Shown piece after piece: positions 1 through 7,455 of a stretch of 11,650 nt of DNA. The translations under genes and the position numbers were made by a program. Position 1 is the stretch's first letter. Every line of letters begins with the position of its first letter. Below the pieces are notes generated by a model that ran no database searches, had not been told where the DNA came from, and saw only the letters and a program-made list of their open reading frames with translations. The stretch covers positions 1 to 11,650 of the forward strand of contig JAHFEM010000016.1 of NCBI GenBank assembly GCA_023248505.1, given 5' to 3'. Origin of the DNA: Nitrospirota bacterium. GTDB lineage: Bacteria > Nitrospirota > Nitrospiria > SBBL01 > Manganitrophaceae.

Positions 1-485
1 CCCATTGTCATACCGAGCCACCCAGAGCTGATTCCCGGCGTTATCGTACTTCACCAGGGCATAATCCATATTCGAACTTTGCGGGGAATTCGCGCTGCTG
101 CCCCCCACATAGACGTTGCCGTTGGCATCGACCAGAAGGGCGGTGGCGTAGTCCTGGCCGTTATTATTATCATAGGTTGCGACCCAAAGCTGGTTACCGT
201 TGGAATCGTATTTTAGGGTCGCAAAGTCTTGATTACTTACACCCGTCACATATACATTCCCGGAGTTATCAACGGCAATCGCGGAGGCGGCGTCGAAATT
301 TCCATTATCATATATTGCGGCCCATAGCTGATTCCCACTGGGATCGTATTTTAGAGTGACGGCGTCGGTCACGGAACCATCATGGCTGGAACCGGTGATA
401 TAGACGTTTCCGACAGAATCGGTCACGACTTTGGCCGGCGCATCAAGACGGAAGCGGTCATAACGCGCGACCCACGTCGGTTCAT
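1..485 (-). repeat. Blade set C, partial third propeller
   Basis: After CARDB the blades resume with EPTWVARYD, and three full blades plus the start of a fourth (VARYDNG) are visible before the window edge. They carry the same NVYVTG and KYDSNGNQLW cores. The first has NVYITG and the third NVYVGG, so they are somewhat more diverged than those of sets A and B. The protein continues beyond base 1. Confidence 0.8.
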
Positions 486-3400
486 GGGAGGCAATCGTTA
501 TGGTGTTCCCGGCCAACGTGTTATTCCCCTCGGTGGCCTCGCTGATGAGGTTATCGTAATCTGCAAACGCTCCAAGATAGTAGGTTCCCGGTTCTATCCC
601 GAGCGGAATCGTCAAAGAAGTGCTGTGGGTGCCGCCGGTCCCGGCGTCCAGACTCGGAATCGCCTGGCTCACCAGGAAAATATCCGACGTGGTGATCCGA
701 TCATCTTTGGAAAGATACAAGCCGGTGAAGGAAACATCCACCGGTTCATTCCCGCCGTTGGTCGTTGTCGTTGAGATACTGATCGTTTCTCCTCCCGTCG
801 CACCGGCGGGTCCGCTGACCGCAGTGATGACCAGATCGGGTCCGGAAGGGGCGGTGAAACTTCGGTCCGATCCATACGTAATCCCCGCACTGTTCTGTCC
901 CACGGCACGGAAGTGATAGGTCGTGTCGGGGGTGAGCCCGTTGATCGCCTGGCTGATGGTCACGTTCGTGTTGCCGTTTCCGAGCGCTTGCGAAGGGGTC
1001 GTGTTGCCATAGTCCGTCGTCAGACCCCACTCAAACCATCCGGTGGCGGCAGCCGAATTGGGATTGATCCTGCCGTTGAGGGTGGCCGAAAAAGGGGCAA
1101 CAAGAGAGGCGAGATTGGTCGTCACCGTAGGGGGTGCGATCACCACCGTCACCTGAAAGCTGCCATTGGCGCTGTTGCCGGAAGCATCGGTGGCGGTGCA
1201 GTCAACGGGGGCGGTCCCGATCGAGAAGAGACTCCCGGAAGGAGGGGCGCAAATAACAGTGGGGTTCGGATCTTGATCATCAGTGGCCGACACGGAATAA
1301 GTCACCACCGCCCCCGAAGGCGAAGTGGCGTTGACGGTCATGTCGGAGGGAAGGTTCAAAACAGGCGGCGTTGTATCGGGGAGCTGTTGAATATATTTGA
1401 TCGTAAGGTAATCGATGCCCCCCCCTGCTCTTAGGCTCCCGCCGGTGACATAAATGTTTCCTTGAGGGTCCAGAGCGAGCGAGTTGGCAAAATCACTCCT
1501 TCCGCTATCGTACCGGGTCAACCAAAGTTGATTTCCGTCGGGATCGTACTTGATGGTTACATAATCCCCTTCTTGAATGTTTTCATCTTGCCAACTCGAA
1601 CCGGTCACATAGACATTTCCATTCGCATCAACTGCGAGTGCCCGCGCCACGTCGTGACCTAAATTACCATACTCAGCTGCCCAGAGCTGATTGCCGGAGG
1701 AATCATACTTTACCGTAACATAATTTCTCCAATTTTGAGGACCGACGGAATTCTCTCCAGTCACATAAACATTCCCGGAAGGATCTACCGCGATGGCAGC
1801 AGGATAGTGGTCATCACCCGTGTTGTATCTTGCGACCCACAACTGCGTACCATTGGTATCGTACTTCACGGTCGCATAGTCCGATCCAGGCGAGAGATTC
1901 GAGCTATTACCCGTTACATAGACATTCCCATCGGCATCCACGGCAAGGGCAGCGGCCGTGCTCGCATTATTGTTATATTTGACCGCCCAGAGCTGATTGC
2001 CGGTCGCAGGATCATATTTCACCGTGGCGTATCCATAATTAAAACCATCGAAGCTGTCCCCGGTGACATAAACATTTCCTGCCGGATCCAACCCCAGCGC
2101 TCTGGCTAAATTATGTCTTCCGCTGTTGTTATCGTCGAATATTGCCACCCAAACTTCATTGCCATTGGAGTCGTACTTTACCGTCGTATAACGATAAAAT
2201 CCAAAAAGAGGGTCGGCGCTATAACCGGTCACATAAAGACCCACTGTGCTATCGACCGCAAGCCCTACAGGAGTTCCGTTATCATATCGGGCGACCCAAA
2301 GCTGATTGCCGTTGGAATCATATTTGACGGTGGCATACGCAGAACCGTTTCCAAATTCAGAAGTGCTTGTTCCCGTCACATACACGTTTCCGTTTGAATC
2401 GACCGCCATGGCCGTGGCAAAATCATAATGTCCGGCACTGTCGTACCGAGCGACCCAAAGCTGATTGCCGCTGGAGTCATATTTGATGGTGGCAAAATCA
2501 CTGTTAAAAGGAGACTGGTTCGTTCCTCCCGTAACATAAACATTTCCGGAAGCATCTGTGACTACTTTTACAGCCTGCCCATTGCCTCCCCCGTTATCAT
2601 ATCGTGTCACCCAGGCTTGTGGAGCAACGACTTCGAAAGAAGCATCTGCTCCATAGAATGTCCCGCCCGCGTTCTGGACAGCGATTCGATAATGATAGAG
2701 CCCATTGAACTGAAGACCACTCACTTGATCGCTGACAATTATGGGAACGTTTGAGTCGCCGATCGGAAGAGCCGATGTCGTGTTTCCATAAGCAGCCGTC
2801 GGACCCCACTCAAACCAGGCGGTGCTCGGAACTCCGTGAAGGTTGACGATGCCGGTGAGTTTGGCGGAGGTGATCTCGACGTTTGTCGCAGCGCCGGTCG
2901 CCACATCCGGCGGCGGCGGGGTACCCAAAGTCGTGAAGTTTTGGTCCTCGCCAAACGTTGTACCGCCATTGTTTTGCGACATGATCCTAAAGTGATAAAG
3001 GACTCCGGCCGTCAGACCGCTGATTTGAATGGAGACGTCGTTTGCCGTCGAGCCCGAGATCGGCTGGCTGGCTGAAGTCGATCCATAGGCCGTGGTCGTA
3101 CCATACTGGAACCGAGCCGTTCCCGAGACGCCATTCGGATTGGACGTTCCATGGAGCGTCGCAAAATTTTCATCAATGTCGGTGGCCGGTTCGGTGACAA
3201 CAATCGGCGGGATGGCTGACGTCCTGAAGGTCCTATCTTCTCCATAGCTAATCCCTTCACTATTTTCCCCCACGGCCCGGAAGTGATAAGTGGTATTGGG
3301 AACAAGCCCGCTGATTGCCTGGCTGATGAGAATAATTGTATGACCACTTCCTAACGCTTGGGTTGCCGTCGTATTATCGTAGGTCGTTGTCAGGCCCCAT

Positions 3401-5113
3401 TCAAACCAGGCCGTGGTGGCGGCCGCATTGGGATTGACCCTGCCCCTGAGCGTTGCCGACGATTGAAGAATTTCAAAAGCTGTGTTGGTCTCCACAGTGG
3501 GAGCGGAAACGACGGTTACCTGAAAACCGTCACTGGCGATGTTTCCCGACGCGTCGGTGGCGGTGCAGGTAACGGCCGTGACCCCGATGGAGAAAAAGCT
3601 GTCGGAAGCAGGGTCGCAGAGGACAGTGGGAGTCGGATCGAGATCATCGGTCGCCGAGGCGGTATAGGTGACGACTGCGCCGGAAGGGGAGGTGGCGCTG
3701 ACTGTCATATTGGAAGGGAGACTTAAAACAGGCGGGGTCGTATCGGGAGCGGGCTGGACATATTTTATCGTGGCGTAATCGGTGCCGCCCCCCACCCTCG
3801 CACTGCCGCCGGTGACATAAACATTTCCCTGTGTGTCCAGAGAGAGCGAAGCGGCAAAATCACTTCCTCCGGTATCATATCTCGCCGACCAAAGCTCTCT
3901 TCCATACGGACCATACTTGATCGTGACATAATCGTCATTTGAACAGCCGGCATCGGTGCAGCTGGAACCGGTCACATAGACATTTCCACCGGCATCCACC
4001 GAAAGCGCAGAGGGCATATCGCTGCCGCCGTTATCATAAGGGGCCACCCAAAGTGGACCGCCATTAGAATCATATTTGACCGTAGCAAAATCTCTAACAT
4101 TACCGGCGAAAGCATAACCGGTCACATAAACGCTTCCGGAGAGATCCACCGCAAGGGCGGTGGGAAAGTTATCATTACCCGTATCGTATCTGGTCAGCCA
4201 CAGTTCTGTACCGCTGGAATCGTATTTCACGGTGGCATAGTCCGATCCGGCCGAGAGATTGCCGCTGTTGCCCGTCACATAGACGTTCCCGCCGGCATCC
4301 ACGGCAAGGGCGGTGGCTGTACTATTTACATTGCTTTCATACCTTGCTACCCAAAGTTGATTTCCACTCGAATCATACTTCACTGTGGCATAATTATTAT
4401 TTAGACCATCAAAACTGTCCCCGGTGACATAGACGTTCCCTGCCGTATCCAAAGCCAGCGCTCTGGCGAGATTATCTCTTCCACTGTTATTATTGTCGTA
4501 TATCGTGACCCAAACTTCATTTCCGTTGGAGTCGTACTTGACCGTGGCATAACGATAAAACCCAAAAAAGAAGTCACCGCTATAGCCGGTGACATAAACA
4601 TTCCCGGCACTATCTACGGCAAGCCCGACGGGAGTATCGCCCCGGCCGTTGTCATATCTTGCGACCCAAAGCTGGTTGCCGCTGGAGTCATATTTGACTG
4701 TCGCATAATCAAAGCCGTTTCCTATCTCAGAAGTGCTGATCCCCGTCACATAAACGTTTCCGTTCGAATCGACAGCCATGGCCGTGGCGCGATCATACCG
4801 TCCGAAATGATCGTACCGAGCAGCCCAAAGCTGATTGCCATTGGAATCATACTTGATTGTGGCATAATCACTGTTGAAAGGATCCTGGTCCGTCCCTCCC
4901 GTGACATAAACATTTCCAGAAGCGTCTGTAATTACTTTTAAGGCCTGTCCATTCCCCCCCCCCATTATCATATCGCGCGACCCAGGCTTGAGTCGGAGGA
5001 GATTGGGCTTCAGCCGTTTTCGGATGAGAGATCTCAACCACGGAACCTATTATTAAGAGAATGAATGCCCATCGAAACGAGCCGTAAGACCGGGATCGAC
5101 TACTGAGACGCAT
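1..5113 (-). CDS. Giant exported beta-propeller/HYR/FN3/CARDB repeat protein, frameshifted at a G10 tract, 3' end outside window
   Basis: The start at 5113 has GGAG six bases upstream and opens a signal peptide: basic N-terminus, hydrophobic core WAFILLIIG (15-23) and a probable cleavage site at AEA|Q (36/37). After N50 a run of ten G shifts the frame; read on in the same frame it stops at 4868 after 81 residues. In the frame given by nine G the sequence is open to base 1, about 1650 further codons. Domains in order: eight SBBP-type blades of about 45-58 residues with the pattern NVYVTG...DYATVKYDSSGNQLW, HYR, three FN3-like domains (WFEWGxTxxYG, YHFR motifs), eight blades, HYR, one FN3-like, CARDB, and a third blade set cut by the edge. 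All are extracellular protein modules. Role is unknown; a surface or secreted adhesive or binding protein is likely. ATGs in the long frame at 4971 and 4965 would yield it without a signal peptide. Functional state (intact, phase-off, pseudogene) is unresolved. Confidence 0.85.
495..838 (-). other. CARDB-type adhesion domain
   Basis: The stretch begins DLVITAVSGPAGATGGE, continues with a NGGNEPVDVSFTGLYLS strand pair and a GTYYLGAFADYDN strand, and ends with E-A-T-E-G-N-N. This is the CARDB signature (an N-terminal D-L-x-I/V, a middle Y-LS, a C-terminal D-x-x-x-x-I-x-E-x-x-E-x-N-N). CARDB is a cell-adhesion-related Ig-like module of prokaryotic surface proteins. It occurs once in the visible part and separates propeller B from blade set C. 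Confidence 0.75.
856..1136 (-). other. FN3-like domain after HYR B
   Basis: One FN3-like unit with WFEWGLTTDYGNTTPSQAL, INGLTPDTTYHFRAVGQNS and ITYGSDRSF motifs. It is most like the first of the three FN3-like units after HYR A (shared ATxWFEWGLTT and SQALG). Where copy A continues with two more FN3-like units, this copy passes into a CARDB domain. Confidence 0.75.
1137..1387 (-). other. HYR domain B
   Basis: Starts PDTTPPVLNLPSDMTVNAT, then SGAVVTYSVSATDDQDPNPT, Cys-containing VICAPPSG and VDCTATDASGN, and ends FQVTVV. It is a clear paralogue of HYR A with the same position relative to its propeller. Extracellular Ig-like module; no catalytic role is known for the family. Confidence 0.8.
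1390..2622 (-). repeat. Propeller B: second set of eight SBBP-type blades
   Basis: Blade-by-blade counterpart of propeller A at a distance of about 2.37 kb: the same blade order and landmark motifs (FGFYRYTTVKYDSNGNEVW in blade 3, DNNSGRHNLARAL in blade 4, GGGIDYLTIKY in blade 8). Blade 3 lacks three codons (Arg-Gly-Asp) that are present in copy A, an in-frame 9-base loss near 2276. The first blade shows the unshifted version of the G tract. The frame is open throughout. Confidence 0.85.
2624..3512 (-). repeat. Three FN3-like domains after HYR A
   Basis: Three tandem units of roughly 95-100 residues share a run of WFEWGLTTTY/RFQYGTTTAYG-type strands, a middle GL-x(3)-T-x-YHFR or LYHFRI strand and a closing YGEDRTF or FGEDQNF strand. 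This is the fibronectin-III-like pattern common in bacterial secreted repeat proteins. Only one such unit follows HYR B, so the two halves of the protein differ in copy number here. Confidence 0.75.
3513..3750 (-). other. HYR domain A
   Basis: The segment begins PDTTPPVLSLPSNMTVSAT and contains the HYR hallmarks: a SGAVVTY stretch, a DDLDPTPTVLC stretch, a second Cys in VTCTATDASGN and a final FQVTVV strand. The two cysteines fit the family disulphide, consistent with export. HYR is an Ig-like extracellular module. It follows directly on propeller A, as its twin follows propeller B. Confidence 0.8.
3764..4990 (-). repeat. Propeller A: eight SBBP-type blades
   Basis: Eight tandem blades in the giant protein, each with the core Ala-hydrophobic-Asp-xx-Gly-Asn-Val-Tyr-Val-Thr-Gly and ending Lys-Tyr-Asp-(S/N)-x-Gly-Asn-Gln-Leu-Trp. 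The eight could close one propeller. The blade order is distinctive: blade 3 has FGFYRYATVKYDSNGNEVW, blade 4 has DNNNSGRDNLARAL, blade 8 ends in a glycine-rich GGGTDYATIKY. The same order recurs in propeller B, so the whole set was duplicated. The first blade contains the G10 tract. Confidence 0.85.
4954..4963 (-). repeat. Homopolymer G10 tract (C10 on plus strand) at the frameshift
   Basis: Ten consecutive G on the coding strand encode the GGG of the first propeller blade. The paralogous position in the second propeller (about 2587-2595) has nine bases, GGGGGAGGC, and stays in frame to Asn-Gly-Gln. Ten bases here switch the reading from N-G-Q-A to E-W-T-G. Position just after the signal peptide, in a large surface-type gene, is where slipped-strand contingency tracts typically sit. 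A sequencing or assembly indel is the main alternative. Confidence 0.9.
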
Positions 5114-5178
5114 CTCATTCTCCTTTTTTAGGTATTCTGATTGTTTTATACTTGCGTAGATAAACCTCCGATGAGGAC

Positions 5179-5205
5179 ACTATATAAATTAAATGCTCCT
5201 GTCAA
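5179..5205 (-). promoter_or_regulatory. Candidate sigma-70 promoter of the propeller gene, with dyad over the -35
   Basis: On the minus strand a perfect TTGACA (5205-5200) and TATAGT (5184-5179) are separated by 15 nt, shorter than the optimal 17. Transcription would start about 5172, giving a leader of about 60 nt that ends in GGAG six bases before the start codon. An inverted repeat, CCTGTC/GACAGG with an 18-nt centre (5198-5227), covers the -35 box and could be an operator. It sits just after the stop codon of the GT-C gene and no U-tract follows the dyad, so it is not a good terminator. Confidence 0.5.
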
Positions 5206-5234
5206 TAAAAATCTCTCACTAGACAGGGGCGATC

Positions 5235-7175
5235 TCAAAAAGAGTTCAAATGCTTTATACCTTCTGATCCCTTTCTGGCACGGTCAAGCACTTCCAAGTT
5301 TCGGCGCGATTCCGAGGATTGCGGATTGATCTGCAATGCCGTTTTGAATTCTCTCTCCGCTTCATCGAGCCGTCCCAATTTGTAATAGGTCAAGCCGAGG
5401 TAGCTATGGGCAATTTCCAAAGCGGGATTGATCTCAAGGGCCCTAGAAAAATGGGAGACGGCCTCATCAAGTTTCCCCTGCTTGGCGAGAGCCACGCCCA
5501 ATTCATTATGCGCCAAAGCAAAGTTGGGATTGATCCGAAGCGCCTCTAAGAAATGCGGAATGGCTTCTTCCAGTCGTCCCTGCTTTCCGAGTATCAGGCC
5601 CAGATTCATATGAGGATTTAGATAATCCGGCTTGTACTGGAGAGCCAACGTATAATGATCGATGGCTTCATCCACTTTCCCTTGTCCTTCCAAGATCGCT
5701 CCGAGATTGTTGTGCCCTTCAGCAAAATCAGGGTTCAAGTTTAACGTAATTTGGTATTGCCGGGTGGCCTCTTCTAACCGTCCCGCTGCCCGATATTGAA
5801 CTCCGAGATTGTTATGAGCCCTTATATTTTTCGGGGCTTTCTTGACCACATCTTCCCAAAGCGTAATATTATCCTTCCAAATCCCATTCCTTTGATAGGT
5901 AGCCAAAGAGAAAATCACGACGACCGAGAGAGAAAGGACCATTCGATACGAGACACGCGGAAGCAATCGTCGCCCCGCGGTTGAATAGGTAAGTCGCTCC
6001 GTCCCCTTCCAGATTCCGATGACCCCTGAAAGAAAGAATCCGACGGAAGGCAAATAGAGCCGATGCTCAAAGATCACGTCTCGAATCGGAATAATCGACG
6101 ATTCAATTGAGAGGGCCAGAAAAAACCAGAGCATCCCAAACCCGAAAAGTTCCAACGACGGCGAGGAGGAAGAGAAAACAAGATAGATCGACAGCCCAAA
6201 CAAGACGGTCAGAAAGAGAAACGGCAACAGCACCGATGGTTCAAAAAGAGAGTAATAGACCGGATAGTCATAATCGAGGTTCTGGTTGATCGGCAAGAAG
6301 AGCAGCCTAAGATAGGTCAGGATCACCCGGAACTGGGTAAAAAGGTATTCGCTCCGACTGATGGAGGTGGTCTCCTGAGCAAAGCCTTCTGCTCCCCCGG
6401 CCACATCAATTCGGGAGAACGGGATGATCAGCAAGGTTAGTAGAAACGGAATCAAAGCAATCCATTTTTTCCCCTCTCGGTTTTGAAAGAAAACCGCTTC
6501 AATGAGCACAATCATCATCGGCAGGGTAAAGCTGATCTCTTTGGTCTTCATCGCCAGTACGGTGGAGAGCAGAGCCGATCCATACCAGAAGAATCGAGGC
6601 TTTGATCCCACCGTCCGCCACTTCAGGTAGCAGACCACTGCGAGCAGATAGAACAGCGTCGCCAGCGAGGCAAACCGCTGGACGATGTAGGTCACTGCTT
6701 GTGTTTGAATCGGATGCGCCACAAATAGAAGCGCCGTGGCAACCGCGATCCAGTGAGAATGGATCTTTAGATCGGAGGAGATCATTCTCGGCGTGCGAAA
6801 GAGGACTAGGATAAAGAGGTAAACCAGGAAGCCATTGGCGATATGAACGGCTAGATTCACCAGATGATAGCCAAATAGATTGAACCGGCCGAAGTAGTAG
6901 TTCAGGGCAAAAGATAAAAAACCGACATATCGGGTTCCTGAGAAATCAAGAAAGTGCTTGAGGTTCTCAATCCGGGGATTTTCGACGATATTTCGAGTAT
7001 CATCTAGAACAAACGGGACGGAGAAAGTATTGGAATAAATCAGCGTGGTCAGAACGGCCAGTATTAGAAAAACCGGCAGCGGCTTCGTTAGAAAGTGTGG
7101 ATGCGGTGAATGCGTCTCTCGAAGAACGGGCCGTTGCGCTTTCTGTTGGACTTTTCTTTGATTCGTTTTACGCAT
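5235..7175 (-). CDS. Polytopic GT-C (TMTC-like) glycosyltransferase with C-terminal TPRs
   Basis: 646 residues. A basic N-terminus (1-31) leads into the first membrane helix (33-50), followed by a loop with LDDTRNIVENP; D58-D59 fit the acidic pair that GT-C enzymes use for catalysis or metal/lipid-phosphate binding. Many hydrophobic helices follow to about residue 420, with family-typical motifs GYHLVNLAVH, AHPIQTQAVTYIVQR, KTKEISFTLP and EHRLYLPS. Residues about 449-618 are five TPR units of 34 residues (pattern NNLG...GRLEEA...AL.INP). GT-C/TPR proteins of this plan are the bacterial relatives of animal TMTC O-mannosyltransferases, which use lipid-phosphate-mannose. Donor and acceptor here are unknown. 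A stop codon three triplets upstream fixes 7175 as the first possible ATG; there is no Shine-Dalgarno, and a promoter ends 8 nt before it. It diverges from a DPM1-like gene and precedes the propeller gene by 121 nt. Confidence 0.88.
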   Translation of the reverse strand: MRKTNQRKVQQKAQRPVLRETHSPHPHFLTKPLPVFLILAVLTTLIYSNTFSVPFVLDDTRNIVENPRIENLKHFLDFSGTRYVGFLSFALNYYFGRFNLFGYHLVNLAVHIANGFLVYLFILVLFRTPRMISSDLKIHSHWIAVATALLFVAHPIQTQAVTYIVQRFASLATLFYLLAVVCYLKWRTVGSKPRFFWYGSALLSTVLAMKTKEISFTLPMMIVLIEAVFFQNREGKKWIALIPFLLTLLIIPFSRIDVAGGAEGFAQETTSISRSEYLFTQFRVILTYLRLLFLPINQNLDYDYPVYYSLFEPSVLLPFLFLTVLFGLSIYLVFSSSSPSLELFGFGMLWFFLALSIESSIIPIRDVIFEHRLYLPSVGFFLSGVIGIWKGTERLTYSTAGRRLLPRVSYRMVLSLSVVVIFSLATYQRNGIWKDNITLWEDVVKKAPKNIRAHNNLGVQYRAAGRLEEATRQYQITLNLNPDFAEGHNNLGAILEGQGKVDEAIDHYTLALQYKPDYLNPHMNLGLILGKQGRLEEAIPHFLEALRINPNFALAHNELGVALAKQGKLDEAVSHFSRALEINPALEIAHSYLGLTYYKLGRLDEAEREFKTALQINPQSSESRRNLEVLDRARKGSEGIKHLNSF

Positions 7176-7183
7176 TGCCGGCT

Positions 7184-7212
7184 ACTTTATCAAATGAACT
7201 CTCATATGACAA
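7184..7212 (-). promoter_or_regulatory. Candidate promoter of the GT-C/TPR gene (leaderless start)
   Basis: Minus strand: TTGTCA (7212-7207), 17-nt spacer, TAAAGT (7189-7184), then only eight bases to the ATG at 7175. Transcription would begin at or within about two bases of the start codon. The absence of any Shine-Dalgarno-like purine run agrees with a leaderless message. The same geometry is found upstream of the decayed copy and of the GT2 gene. Confidence 0.5.
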
Positions 7213-7225
7213 TGGCGACGACCTT

Positions 7226-7369
7226 TTAGACGGAGAGGGCATTAAAATAGACGCGCACGGTCAGAACGGCCGGCGGGATAAAAACCGGCAGCGGGCGGGT
7301 TAGAAGGTGAGGAGGCGAAGAAGATTTTTGTCCGTTTCTCGTCGATATTCTTCGGCGGGCCTTCTCCAT
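7226..7369 (-). pseudogene. Decayed copy of the 5' end of the GT-C/TPR gene
   Basis: A 47-codon minus-strand reading frame (ATG 7369, TAA 7228-7226) encodes LLTRPLPVF, AVLT and NALSV where the neighbouring GT-C gene has FLTKPLPVF, AVLT and NTFSV. At the DNA level the two share CCGCTGCCGGTTTTT and GGCCGTTCTGACC at the same spacing, and the upstream bases TCATTTGATA before each ATG also match. Similarity ends soon after, and a stop follows before the catalytic DD loop. It is best read as the remnant of a tandem or paralogous gene copy that was mostly deleted. Expression as a small peptide cannot be excluded because its promoter elements remain good. Confidence 0.7.
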
Positions 7370-7378
7370 TGTCTGTTC

Positions 7379-7407
7379 ACTATATCAAATGAGCACCTAA
7401 CCGACAA
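7379..7407 (-). promoter_or_regulatory. Promoter-like element of the decayed copy
   Basis: Minus strand: TTGTCG (7407-7402), 17-nt spacer, TATAGT (7384-7379), nine bases to the remnant ATG. Its -10 box is nearer to consensus than that of the functional gene. If active, transcripts could read through the remnant into the GT-C gene 50 bases beyond the remnant stop, giving that gene a second, leadered mRNA. Confidence 0.45.
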
Positions 7408-7417
7408 CCCGTCCGGT

Positions 7418-7450
7418 TTGACCATTATTTTCTCCTCGGATATACTCCGA
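7418..7450 (+). promoter_or_regulatory. Candidate promoter of the GT2 gene, with palindrome over the -10
   Basis: TTGACC (7418-7423), 17-nt spacer, TATACT (7441-7446); both boxes match consensus at five of six positions. The first start codon follows six bases later, so the mRNA would be leaderless or nearly so. A perfect inverted repeat TCGGA-tatac-TCCGA (7436-7450) brackets the -10 box and could be an operator. The -35 box is 10 bases from that of the divergent promoter of the decayed copy. Confidence 0.55.
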
Positions 7451-7455
7451 CAGTG

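Noticed and set aside
1418..1425. Second homopolymer (G8 on the coding strand) as another switch
   Set aside because: It is in frame, encodes the glycine-rich end of blade B8 and is shorter. Slippage is possible but nothing shows it.
382..1434. Plus-strand frames of up to 173 codons across the propeller gene
   Set aside because: They lie opposite the clearly coding minus strand, repeat with its periodicity, and have no recognisable domain or ribosome site.
4631..4653. RGD tripeptide in blade A3 as an integrin-binding motif
   Set aside because: It occurs once, is deleted in the equivalent blade B3, and nothing else suggests a host-associated organism.
1..4990. Regularly spaced DNA repeats suggesting a CRISPR or satellite array
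   Set aside because: The period (about 135-170 bases) is that of the encoded blades, differences fall largely at third codon positions, and the spacers are coding. It is a protein repeat.
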